A DNA stretch of 30,139 bases, taken from the IMG/VR virus record IMGVR_UViG_3300020183_000331, positions 1 to 30,139 of that record. One strand, 5' to 3'. Below are positions 16,927 to 23,654 of this stretch, piece after piece. Position 1 is the stretch's first letter, and each line of letters opens with the position of its first letter. The stretch comes from a virus. Below the pieces are notes generated by a model, which saw only the letters and a list, made by a program, of their open reading frames with translations, was not told where the DNA came from and made no database searches. Position numbers and translations under genes: made by a program.

Positions 16927-16975
16927 GAGTATGCCTACTGTATATCCGTTTCCAGGAAAATTAAGGAGAAAAAAT

Positions 16976-17167
16976 ATGACAACCACACATCTATCTCATT
17001 TGAAACATGAAGTAGAAATTCTTAAGTCTAGAATACAAGAGCATGATACTGGACATATTATTACTGCAATTCAAGTATTAGAAGAAAGAATTAAAGAAGA
17101 AGAAGAGTTTGTTGAAGAAATTCTTGATTCTACTTATCCCGATGGCGTTAATTATTGGAAAACTTAA
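16976..17167 (+). CDS. Small helical conserved phage protein
   Basis: 63 residues from ATG 16976, which has AAGGAG at the right distance. ATG 16931 is in frame but has a poor ribosome site. Nearly all of it is one or two helices (HLSHLKHEVEILKSRI, HDTGHIITAIQVLEERIKEEEEFVEEI). I recall short proteins with the TTTHLxHLKHE...HDTGH pattern in T4-like marine phages, near nrd genes. Function unknown; a coiled-coil interaction role is possible. Confidence 0.65.
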   Translation: MTTTHLSHLKHEVEILKSRIQEHDTGHIITAIQVLEERIKEEEEFVEEILDSTYPDGVNYWKT

Positions 17168-17182
17168 TAAAGGAGATTTGAA

Positions 17183-17848
17183 ATGAATACAACACTAAGT
17201 GCGGCACAAAGTTTAAACACCGCAGTTGCAGGTGTCTTGGGTAGAATGACTGGTGCAATCTTTTTGACAATGTTAATTGCGGCATTGGCGTCACCTCTTG
17301 CGCCATTTATGTTTGGTGGTATATTTGGTTATGTTATTATCTTTGCACCACTTGCAATGAGTTTGTTTATTGCATGGAAAGGTGAATCGATGAGTGAAGA
17401 AACAATTAAATTTTGGTTCTTTGCATTTGCATCTGTCATGGGGCTTAGCCTTAGTCTTTTCTTTTATGCATTTACAACCGCAAGTATTGTTCTTGCATTG
17501 GTAGGAACCACAGTATCTTTTGGCGCACTAGCATTTTATGGATACTTTACAAAGAAAGATTTGTCTGGCTTTGGTCCCTTTCTCTTTGCAGGTGTCATTG
17601 GTCTGATTGTTGCAAGCATTGTAAATATTTTTATTGCATCAACCGCACTTCAAATGACATTGAATGTTTTAGCCATTGTTATATTTTTAGGTTTGACTGC
17701 ATATGACATGAATCGTATTCGTGATATGTTTTGGAGTTCTAATCAAGATGAAATTCGCAAAACGCAATGGTTTGGTGCGTTAAGTTTGTATATTAACTTC
17801 ATCAACATTTTTATAAGCATACTACAACTATTTGGGAACAAAGAATGA
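17183..17848 (+). CDS. BAX inhibitor-1 (UPF0005/YccA) family membrane protein
   Basis: 221 residues with AAAGGAG and about seven membrane segments. The family signature is clear in the C-terminal half: GFGPFLFAGVIGLIVASIVNIF, then LAIVIFLGLTAYDMNRIRDMF, then GALSLYINFINIFISILQLFG. Bacterial members (YccA, YbhL, YetJ) sit in the inner membrane; YccA inhibits the FtsH protease and YetJ is a pH-sensitive calcium leak channel. Either activity could help a phage, by shielding phage proteins from FtsH or by ion control before lysis. The stop overlaps the thermonuclease start by 4 bases. Confidence 0.88.
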   Translation: MNTTLSAAQSLNTAVAGVLGRMTGAIFLTMLIAALASPLAPFMFGGIFGYVIIFAPLAMSLFIAWKGESMSEETIKFWFFAFASVMGLSLSLFFYAFTTASIVLALVGTTVSFGALAFYGYFTKKDLSGFGPFLFAGVIGLIVASIVNIFIASTALQMTLNVLAIVIFLGLTAYDMNRIRDMFWSSNQDEIRKTQWFGALSLYINFINIFISILQLFGNKE

Positions 17849-18285
17849 AAACTATAGTTTACGCATTACTCGCAGTATTCTTAGCCACACCAGCGTTTGC
17901 ACAAAAGCAAAAAGATGGTGTTCTTTATAACGCAACATTGACCAGAGTGATTGATGGTGACACAGTTGCCTTTCAAGCAAACTGGTTGCCTGATCCACTT
18001 AAGAAAGAATTGTCTTTGCGAGTGTTTGGTGTAGATACACCAGAGAAAGGTCACAGAGCGCAATGCCCACAAGAAGATGCAAGAGGTAAAGCCGCTACTG
18101 AATTCACAAAGCAAGCAATCGCCGCATCGCAACAAAGACAAATATATCTTATGTCATGGGATAAGTATGGTGGTCGTGTGTTGGGTGACATTGTTTTAGA
18201 TGGTAAAAGTCTACGCAACATGCTAATTGAAAAAGGTTTTGCTAGAGAATATTATGGAGAGGCAAAAACAAGTTGGTGCAATTAA
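17845..18285 (+). CDS. Secreted thermonuclease (SNase-like)
   Basis: 146 residues. Residues 1-19 are a Sec signal peptide ending AFA. The staphylococcal-nuclease fold follows: VIDGDTV (35-41), LRVFGVDTPE (58-67) with R59, D64 and E67, and R111 in GGRVLGD. R59-E67-R111 spacing matches R35-E43-R87 of the staphylococcal enzyme, so it should be active and Ca2+-dependent. Export means it probably acts in the periplasm or on released DNA, for example scavenging nucleotides or degrading competing incoming DNA. It is translationally coupled to the BI-1 family gene. Confidence 0.87.
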   Translation: MKTIVYALLAVFLATPAFAQKQKDGVLYNATLTRVIDGDTVAFQANWLPDPLKKELSLRVFGVDTPEKGHRAQCPQEDARGKAATEFTKQAIAASQQRQIYLMSWDKYGGRVLGDIVLDGKSLRNMLIEKGFAREYYGEAKTSWCN

Positions 18286-18294
18286 GGAGGTTGA

Positions 18295-18489
18295 ATGACT
18301 ACATACCAAGTATATTGCGAATCTTGCGGTTCAGATCATGAGGTGCAAGTATTCGACAAAAAGAAAATTAAATTTTGTTCAGTTTGTGGTTCGGAGTTAG
18401 ACGAATCAAATATTAATGAATCTGATTCTTACGATGATATTGAAGAAGAACCAGATTGGGATTGGGGAGAAGATAAAGATGAAAGATAA
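18295..18489 (+). CDS. Small zinc-ribbon protein with acidic tail
   Basis: 64 residues with AAGGAGG. Two Cys pairs, CESC near residue 8-11 and CSVC near 28-31, form a rubredoxin-like zinc ribbon. The C-terminal 30 residues are very acidic (SDSYDDIEEEPDWDWGEDKDE). This domain order is common in small phage proteins that touch nucleic acid-binding or transcription partners, but nothing specific can be said. It overlaps the following gene by 11 bases. Confidence 0.65.
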   Translation: MTTYQVYCESCGSDHEVQVFDKKKIKFCSVCGSELDESNINESDSYDDIEEEPDWDWGEDKDER

Positions 18490-18676
18490 AATTAAACATG
18501 CATTAGAACAATATCTAGAAGCACACATTACTAAACACATTGTCAATGTTGAAATATTACTAGACAAGGGTGTTGGTGTTGCAGAGCATCCAGATATCAT
18601 GGGAACAATTGAGAAAGAACTAGAAGAAATCTCAAACTACCACGATAAACTGGAGGTACTCAGAAAGTATTTCTGA
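18479..18676 (+). CDS. Small helical protein of unknown function
   Basis: 65 residues from ATG 18479, preceded by GGGGAGA; the earlier in-frame ATG at 18416 lies deep in the zinc-ribbon gene. Helical and charged (KIKHALEQYLEAHITKHIVNVEILLDKG, GTIEKELEEISNYHDKLEVLRKYF). The stop shares one base with the RuvC-like gene start (TGATG), so coupling is likely. No known family seen. Confidence 0.6.
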   Translation: MKDKIKHALEQYLEAHITKHIVNVEILLDKGVGVAEHPDIMGTIEKELEEISNYHDKLEVLRKYF

Positions 18677-19263
18677 TGACTTACTTTGGCATTGATTATT
18701 CAATGACCTCGCCAGCAGTTTGCATGTTTGATGATTCTGCTGGCGAATTCAATTTCAACAATTGTCATGTTCATTACTTGACACAATCAAAAAAATATGA
18801 AGTATCATTTAAAAATGTTCAAGGGCATTACTTTGACTATCAAAGCGACATGCATCGTTATGAAGTGATCTCAAGTTTTTTCTTAGACCGAATTTTAGAA
18901 AGAGAACCTGGTGTGGCAGTTTTCATTGAAGACTATTCACTAGGTTCAAAGGGCAGAGTGTTTCACATTGCCGAAAATACTGGAGTGCTGAAATATAGAT
19001 TTTTTCAGTTTCAAGTTCAATACCAAACAGTACCACCAACAGTTATTAAGAAGTTTGCGACTGGTAAGGGTAATGCAAACAAAGAAAAAATGCAAGAAGT
19101 GTTTGAAGAAGAGAATACCATTCGTTTAAAGGAAGAACTAAATCAAACGGAGAAACAATGGAATCCATCTTCAGATATCATTGATGCATACTACATATGT
19201 AAGTACGGCTTTATGAAAACTAAAACATTGGAGAATTTGAATGGTAAGAATGGTCAACGATGA
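18676..19263 (+). CDS. RuvC-like Holliday-junction/crossover endonuclease
   Basis: 195 residues. RNase H-fold motifs are in order: FGIDYSMTSPAVC with D7, VFIEDYSLGSKGRVFHIAENTG with the Glu of the second strand, then PPTVIKKFATGKGNANKEKM, and SSDIIDAYYICKYG with the terminal Asp pair. This is the phage RuvC-type resolvase family, which cleaves branched DNA during recombination and packaging. T4 uses gp49 (endonuclease VII) for this task, so a RuvC type would be an alternative solution. Confidence 0.82.
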   Translation: MTYFGIDYSMTSPAVCMFDDSAGEFNFNNCHVHYLTQSKKYEVSFKNVQGHYFDYQSDMHRYEVISSFFLDRILEREPGVAVFIEDYSLGSKGRVFHIAENTGVLKYRFFQFQVQYQTVPPTVIKKFATGKGNANKEKMQEVFEEENTIRLKEELNQTEKQWNPSSDIIDAYYICKYGFMKTKTLENLNGKNGQR

Positions 19264-19849
19264 AAAAGTTTCTACTGATAATAAAGCGATTGACGCAAAG
19301 CCGATCGGTAGTTTAATTACAATTTATCTATCTGGTGAAATAGGACCACCAGAAACATACATTAGTGCATTCGATGCAATTCGTCATGCACAAGAAACAG
19401 ATATCATTAAGTTTAATATCAATTCACCAGGCGGTGATTTGTTTACCACAATTCAATTTCTTCGTGCCATTGCCGAATGTAAGGGCATGGTAGTTGCATC
19501 AGCAGAAGGCGCTTGTATGTCTGCCGCAACAATGATCTTTCTATCAGCAGATCGATATGAAATCTCAGAGCATTCCTTATTCATGTTCCATAATTATTCG
19601 GGTGGCACATTTGGTAAAGGTGGTGAGATGTATGATCAGTTGACCAAAGAAAGAAAGTGGTCAGAAAAAATCATTCGAAAGTTATATAATGGGTTCTTGA
19701 CACCAGACGAGATTCGTAGTATACTTGACAATAAAGATATTTGGATGGATGGTGAAGAAGTCATGAAGCGTCTTGAGAAAAAAGTCAAAGACACACTTTC
19801 TAAAAAACCACCAGCAAAGAAAGCGACTAAGAAAACTACTACACCATGA
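19241..19849 (+). CDS. ClpP-like serine protease
   Basis: 202 residues. The ClpP/crotonase fold is clear: FNINSPGGDLFTTIQFLRA (58-76), catalytic Ser 94 in ACMSAATM, and His 117 in LFMFHNYSGG; the third residue is probably in IWMDGEEV. The last 20 residues are Lys/Pro/Thr-rich. Phage ClpP-like enzymes often mature capsids, but this one lies in the DNA-metabolism block, so targeting host or phage regulatory proteins is as likely. It overlaps the RuvC-like gene by 23 bases and carries a promoter-like site near its end. Confidence 0.82.
   Translation: MVRMVNDEKVSTDNKAIDAKPIGSLITIYLSGEIGPPETYISAFDAIRHAQETDIIKFNINSPGGDLFTTIQFLRAIAECKGMVVASAEGACMSAATMIFLSADRYEISEHSLFMFHNYSGGTFGKGGEMYDQLTKERKWSEKIIRKLYNGFLTPDEIRSILDNKDIWMDGEEVMKRLEKKVKDTLSKKPPAKKATKKTTTP
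19697..19725 (+). promoter_or_regulatory. Sigma70-type promoter inside the ClpP-like gene
   Basis: TTGACA (19697-19702), 17-base spacer, TATACT (19720-19725). It would start transcription about 115 bases before the gene at 19846. Coding overlap lowers certainty, but spacing and sequence match the other promoters of this window. Confidence 0.45.
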
Positions 19850-20535
19850 AAAATTTATTTTTAGTATCTTCGGCAATCAATGCCAAGCATGGCATTTATA
19901 CGCCAAGAGAAAGATTTTTACAAACATATGAATCATGCAAGTCAATCAAAGATAGATGCCACAATGCAGATATCATATTGATTGACGGCGGTCTCAAACC
20001 AATCAATGATGGTCAGCAAGAAAAACTCACTAAGTTTGGCGTAGAGTTTATGTACTATGGTGACCATCCTAGAGTAAAAGAAATTCAGCAGTCAAACAAC
20101 CATGATATTGTAAAGAATCTGATTGAAATTTATATGTTCATGGATGTGTTGAATGGTCGTGCTTTTGCGGAGTACTCTAGAATTTTCAAGATGAGTGGTC
20201 GTTACACACTCAACGAAAATTTTGATATCAAGAAACACACAGGACCAATTGTTATTCGTGGTCCATATACAAGTCAGTTTCCACCAGCAATCACTGGTGG
20301 TATTGAGTTACAGTACATGAGTAGACTATGGAGTTTTGATATAAGTCAGCACGATTACATTGGTGAAGTTTACAAAAAAATGTATGATCACATGACAAGA
20401 CGATTAGAAGAGGGTGGCTATGTTGACATTGAACACCTTCTGTATTATCATCTTGATAAAAGTTTAGTTGTTAACATTGATAGAATTGGTGTGACTGGTA
20501 ACATTGCACCTAATGGATATGGAGTGGATGAATGA
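19846..20535 (+). CDS. Glycosyltransferase-like protein (putative)
   Basis: 229 residues, ATGA overlap with the protease gene. The order of motifs suggests a GT-A-like sugar transferase: an N-terminal strand (NLFLVSSAIN), ADIILIDGG near residue 41-49, and the segment YSRIFKMSGRYTLNENFD near 112-129, which is typical of viral and O-antigen glycosyltransferases. A strict DxD is not evident. It could modify phage DNA, capsid or host surface glycans. The next gene also looks glycosyltransferase-like. Moderate certainty only. Confidence 0.5.
   Translation: MKNLFLVSSAINAKHGIYTPRERFLQTYESCKSIKDRCHNADIILIDGGLKPINDGQQEKLTKFGVEFMYYGDHPRVKEIQQSNNHDIVKNLIEIYMFMDVLNGRAFAEYSRIFKMSGRYTLNENFDIKKHTGPIVIRGPYTSQFPPAITGGIELQYMSRLWSFDISQHDYIGEVYKKMYDHMTRRLEEGGYVDIEHLLYYHLDKSLVVNIDRIGVTGNIAPNGYGVDE
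20423..20451 (+). promoter_or_regulatory. Sigma70-type promoter near the end of the first glycosyltransferase-like gene
   Basis: TTGACA (20423-20428), 17-base spacer, TATCAT (20446-20451), 80 bases before the ATG at 20532. Within coding sequence, so tentative. Confidence 0.35.
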
Positions 20536-21356
20536 ATGTAAAATTATTTGAGATTTGTTTTGAAGAGCGACAATTAGCAAATGTTGATCCTTTGCTTACA
20601 CCATTTGACAATACAAAGAATGAACAACCAGAGTTGCGTGAGTATCATAACTTTCATAGACTGTTTGATGAAGGTCACACAAAAGACTTAGACTTATGGG
20701 GTGCATTTGGTCCACGATGGAATGGTAAGTTGCGTTATCCTGCACAAGATATCTTTGACACAATCAAAAACAATCCTGGTCATGATGTTTACATTTTTAA
20801 CCATGCAAGAATCGTCAATGCATTGACATATAATGTATGGGATCAAGGCGAGTTATTTCACAAAGGCATCACAAAAGTTGCAAGACATGCACTCAATGCC
20901 GCTGGATATGATCAAAACTTAACCAATGGAATGATGACCAATCTTGATACTTGTTATTGCAGTTACTTCATTGCAACAAACACATTTTGGAAAGACTATC
21001 TTGCCTTCCTTGATATGATTAAGAAGCGACTTGAAAATCTGCCAGATGACCTCGCAGAAATTTATCATGGTAGCGCAAACTACAGTAGAGATGCATCATT
21101 GAACATGTTTCCATTCATTGTTGAAAGAATGTTTTCTACTTATATTCAGCATCGTAAAGATTTGAAGGTGCTTTCAAAACCATATGACTACAAAGTGTAT
21201 ACTGAGTTACAAGACAACATGGTAAACATTTTGAGTTCATTAAACACTATGAAGACATTGGTATATCAACACAAGTCAAGAGAATTGTTTGAATGTTGGA
21301 ATTCTATGAGAATTGCCTATCTTAAAGATATGCCACAGTTGCTACACTTGGATTGA
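20532..21356 (+). CDS. DUF4422-like glycosyltransferase-type protein (putative)
   Basis: 274 residues, ATGA overlap with the gene before it. Features recalling the DUF4422 and related sugar-transferase families are: VDPLLTPFDNT and YHNFHRLFDEG near the start, WGAFGPRWNGK, HDVYIFNHA near residue 85-93, a middle block YCSYFIATNTFWKDYLAFLDMI, and MFPFIVERMFSTYIQ near 195-209, where such enzymes have a conserved RLF/ERL helix. No clear catalytic DxD. Probably works with the preceding protein on a common glycan; substrate unknown. Confidence 0.5.
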   Translation: MNVKLFEICFEERQLANVDPLLTPFDNTKNEQPELREYHNFHRLFDEGHTKDLDLWGAFGPRWNGKLRYPAQDIFDTIKNNPGHDVYIFNHARIVNALTYNVWDQGELFHKGITKVARHALNAAGYDQNLTNGMMTNLDTCYCSYFIATNTFWKDYLAFLDMIKKRLENLPDDLAEIYHGSANYSRDASLNMFPFIVERMFSTYIQHRKDLKVLSKPYDYKVYTELQDNMVNILSSLNTMKTLVYQHKSRELFECWNSMRIAYLKDMPQLLHLD

Positions 21357-21381
21357 CAAAAGGAGGGTGGTGTGATACACT
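21353..21381 (+). promoter_or_regulatory. Extended -10 sigma70-type promoter
   Basis: TTGACA (21353-21358) overlaps the preceding stop codon. A 17-base spacer and TG one base before TACACT (21376-21381) make an extended -10. The predicted start of transcription is about 21388, right at the ATG at 21389. Confidence 0.6.
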
Positions 21382-21388
21382 ACTATAT

Positions 21389-21676
21389 ATGCATGAAGTA
21401 TTCAATAACACTTTCGAATGGATAAAAGATGATTGGCAATCTAACAAATTTAGATTTGTTGTTGAAATTGTCGCTTGGGCTATTAGTATTGGCTGTAGTA
21501 TTACCATGGCTCTTACTGTTCCAACCCCACCTCTTCTCGTACTTTATCCTATTTGGATCATTGGGTGTGGCATGTATGCGTGGGCTTCTTGGACTCGTAG
21601 GAGTTTCGGTATGCTTGCTAACTATTTGCTACTTGTTAGTATAGATAGTGTAGGCTTGATAAGGATGATATTATGA
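21389..21676 (+). CDS. Small three-pass membrane protein
   Basis: 95 residues from ATG 21389. A TTG at 21353 would extend the frame by 12 residues but has no ribosome site and overlaps a promoter. Hydrophobic segments are at about 23-41, 46-63 and 75-92 (FVVEIVAWAISIGCSITMALTV, LLVLYPIWIIGCGMYAWASW, MLANYLLLVSIDSVGLIRM). I recall similar YPIWIxGCxxYAWAxWTRxSFGMLANYLLLV proteins in T4-like marine phages, with no assigned role. The predicted mRNA start coincides with the ATG, so translation may be leaderless. Confidence 0.65.
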   Translation: MHEVFNNTFEWIKDDWQSNKFRFVVEIVAWAISIGCSITMALTVPTPPLLVLYPIWIIGCGMYAWASWTRRSFGMLANYLLLVSIDSVGLIRMIL

Positions 21677-22128
21677 AACGATGGACATTAGAAGTGCAAG
21701 AAGATGAAAACGGACACTTTCTTCAGTTTCCAGATGATCTATTAAAAGAATCTGGATGGAAAGAAGGTGATCGCATTAAATGGATTGATCGTGGTGATGG
21801 GAGTTGGGAAATGAAAAAAGTTGAAACTCAATTCGTGCTTGTTGAATGCATCAGTCAATTTCGTCAACGCTATGTTGTTGAAGTACCGACTGGCATTGAT
21901 CAATGGGGTAAAGACAAAACATTGTGGGCGCTTGATACAGTCAATATGGAAGAAGCAAAAGAATTTTCTCAGCAACATCTAGGAGAAACAATTGTATCTC
22001 ATTGGGTTTTAAGCAGAGATGAAGTTTTAGAAATGTGTGATCAAGACAATGACTATTGCAAAACTTGGGATGATGACAAAAAGTTCGAAACCTTTGTAAC
22101 GGAGTGGAAAGAAAATGACGCTACCTAA
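21673..22128 (+). CDS. Protein with AbrB-like N-terminus
   Basis: 151 residues, ATGA overlap. Residues 14-50 (GHFLQFPDDLLKESGWKEGDRIKWIDRGDGSWEMKKV) have the swapped-hairpin pattern of SpoVT/AbrB DNA-binding domains (xxxFPxxLLxxxGWxEGDxIxW). The remainder (about 52-151) is a mixed alpha/beta region with a YVVEVPTG strand and an acidic end, and no known family. A transcription-factor or antitoxin-like role is possible. The next gene overlaps its end by 14 bases. Confidence 0.6.
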   Translation: MKRWTLEVQEDENGHFLQFPDDLLKESGWKEGDRIKWIDRGDGSWEMKKVETQFVLVECISQFRQRYVVEVPTGIDQWGKDKTLWALDTVNMEEAKEFSQQHLGETIVSHWVLSRDEVLEMCDQDNDYCKTWDDDKKFETFVTEWKENDAT

Positions 22129-22387
22129 TGAAAGATATCGTGCCATGAGATGTGGTTATCAATTTCTCATGGAGTTATGCAATTCTGCGGCAACACCGAA
22201 AGTGCCTAAAGCAGTTCGTGAAAGAGCGAGAAGTATTCTTAAACACTATCCAGGACAATATCATTTTGAGATGATAGCACAGGCATTGCCAAATGAATTT
22301 TCAAAAACAAATTCATTCTTAAATCTAAGACTTGTAGACCAGAAGGAAAACGATGATGAATTCAATCCCCCACCAAGCATTGCCTGA
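22115..22387 (+). CDS. BPSL0761-like family protein
   Basis: 90 residues. The pattern MTLPNERYRAMRCGYQFLMELCNS, then TPKVPKAVRERARSILKHYPGQYHFEMIAQALPNEF closely follows what I recall of the BPSL0761 family, a short helical protein found mainly in betaproteobacteria and some phages. No function is known to me. It may hint at a betaproteobacterial host or gene source. A shorter relative follows immediately. Confidence 0.7.
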   Translation: MTLPNERYRAMRCGYQFLMELCNSAATPKVPKAVRERARSILKHYPGQYHFEMIAQALPNEFSKTNSFLNLRLVDQKENDDEFNPPPSIA

Positions 22388-22508
22388 AGATGTATATCGT
22401 TTTCTCAAAGACCTATTGAATCCTGAGATGTATGGTCATGCAGTCACGGCAGAAGTTCGTGATAAAGCAAGAGAGTTACTTGGAAAAGAAAGAGTTGAAA
22501 CGAAATGA
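22353..22508 (+). CDS. Short relative of the preceding BPSL0761-like protein
   Basis: 51 residues (or 50 from the second ATG at 22356), with AAGGA upstream, overlapping the previous gene by 35 bases. The stop overlaps the next ATG (ATGA), which supports a real gene. The core LPEDVYRFLKDLLNP...TAEVRDKARELLGKE lines up with the QFLMELCN...PKAVRERARSILK helix pair of the gene before it, so it looks like a trimmed tandem duplicate. Function unknown. Confidence 0.6.
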   Translation: MMNSIPHQALPEDVYRFLKDLLNPEMYGHAVTAEVRDKARELLGKERVETK

Positions 22509-23254
22509 AAGTTTACATTGGTCCCTATAAAAACTGGTTCGGTCCTTATCAGTTAGCCGAATTGCTTTGCTTTTGGGCAAAGAAAGAAAAAGACGAAATA
22601 GGCATCGACCATCATCCTGAGTGGGTGCATAACTTTGGGCATTGGCTTGCAACAGGTTCGTGGGATAGTGAAAAGGGTGATCCTTTCAAAAAGAAAGAAC
22701 ACGAAACTCTACTCTACAAGTTTTTGCTTTGGGTAGATAAATTCAAAAAGCGTATTCAATATGTAAAGATTGATCGCTATGACACATGGTCGATGGATAG
22801 CACTTTGGCATTGATTGTTCTGCCGATGCTAAAGCAATTAAAAGCAACAAAGCATGGTTCTGGTATGGTTGACTTAGAAGATGTGCCAGAAGAAATGCGA
22901 TACACTACAGCCGAAGAATATGATGATCAAAAGTGTTTCGATTTTTACCATGAAGACAACACAAAAGTTGAATGTGACATTCACACTCGTTGGGATTGGG
23001 CACTTGATGAGATGATCTTTGCATTTGAACGCCTTGTTGATGATTCGTGGGAAGAAAAATATTGTAGTGGTGAGATGAATCATTACTCTGAAGCATGTGC
23101 TTGGGATGAGAATGGCAAAGCAACAATGTACACAATGAAAGAAGGACCGAATCATACATATAAGTGTGACTATGAAGGTTTACGAAAAGAACAGGAAAGA
23201 ATCGACAATGGACTACGCCTGTTTGGCAAATATTTTCGTAACCTGTGGGACTAA
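22505..23254 (+). CDS. Conserved phage protein of unknown function (KVYIGPYKNWFGPYQLAE type)
   Basis: 249 residues. It starts with KVYIGPYKNWFGPYQLAELL, has DRYDTWSMDSTLALIVLPMLKQLKATKHGSG near residue 91-121, and WDWALDEMIFAFERLVDD near 160-177. I recall this family as widely spread in phages of proteobacteria, always uncharacterised. His, Trp and acidic residues are abundant, so metal binding is possible but unproven. It ends shortly before a late-promoter-like site. Confidence 0.7.
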   Translation: MKVYIGPYKNWFGPYQLAELLCFWAKKEKDEIGIDHHPEWVHNFGHWLATGSWDSEKGDPFKKKEHETLLYKFLLWVDKFKKRIQYVKIDRYDTWSMDSTLALIVLPMLKQLKATKHGSGMVDLEDVPEEMRYTTAEEYDDQKCFDFYHEDNTKVECDIHTRWDWALDEMIFAFERLVDDSWEEKYCSGEMNHYSEACAWDENGKATMYTMKEGPNHTYKCDYEGLRKEQERIDNGLRLFGKYFRNLWD

Positions 23255-23255
23255 G

Positions 23256-23263
23256 CATAAATA
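23256..23263 (+). promoter_or_regulatory. T4-type late promoter, one mismatch
   Basis: CATAAATA followed by CTATT, matching the extended T4 late consensus TATAAATACTATT at all but the first base, directly in the intergenic gap 28 bases before the ATG at 23291. It shares AAATACTAT with the site at 5207. Confidence 0.55.
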
Positions 23264-23290
23264 CTATTACTAATCTAACAGGAGATTTTT

Positions 23291-23581
23291 ATGGAATTCT
23301 TACTTGCAATCGTAGTTGTAGTTGTTATCGGTACTTTAATTTATTTCAATCGTTCATCAAAGAGCCTTGACATTAATGCCGATGGCAAAGTTGATGCACA
23401 AGATGCCAAAGCGGCAGTTCAGAATGCCGTTACTGGTGTGAAGAAAACTGCCGATGTAAACAAAGATGGCAAAGTTGATGCGGCAGATGCTAAAGTTGTG
23501 GCAACAAAGGCAAAGACTGCCGTAAAGAAAGCCGCAGTCAAAGCAAAGACTGCAACAAGTTCAACAAGAACGACTAAGTAA
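23291..23581 (+). CDS. Membrane-anchored protein with two EF-hand/dockerin-like loops
   Basis: 96 residues with AGGAG. Residues 3-19 are a membrane segment. Two canonical 12-residue calcium loops follow, at 27-38 (DINADGKVDAQD) and 55-66 (DVNKDGKVDAAD), each with the D-x-N-x-DG-x-V-D-x-x-D pattern. The last 25 residues are Lys/Ala/Thr-rich like histone-type tails. A late-type promoter lies upstream. Calcium-dependent membrane or envelope binding is a reasonable guess; no specific role is known. Confidence 0.7.
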   Translation: MEFLLAIVVVVVIGTLIYFNRSSKSLDINADGKVDAQDAKAAVQNAVTGVKKTADVNKDGKVDAADAKVVATKAKTAVKKAAVKAKTATSSTRTTK

Positions 23582-23593
23582 GTACTCACTTAC
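23576..23593 (+). repeat. 18-base repeat, copy 1
   Basis: AAGTAAGTACTCACTTAC begins at the stop of the EF-hand gene and contains the inverted repeat GTAAGT/ACTTAC with loop ACTC. A 17/18-identical copy lies at 27640. This copy is 8 bases before a strong promoter. Confidence 0.6.
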
Positions 23594-23600
23594 ATACTAC

Positions 23601-23629
23601 TTGACATGCACCGAAAAATGAGATATGAT
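23601..23629 (+). promoter_or_regulatory. Sigma70-type promoter
   Basis: TTGACA (23601-23606), 17-base spacer, TATGAT (23624-23629), in a true intergenic gap upstream of the gene at 23655. Eleven of twelve bases match consensus. Confidence 0.75.
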
Positions 23630-23654
23630 ATATACAAATGAAAGGAGCAGTCAA

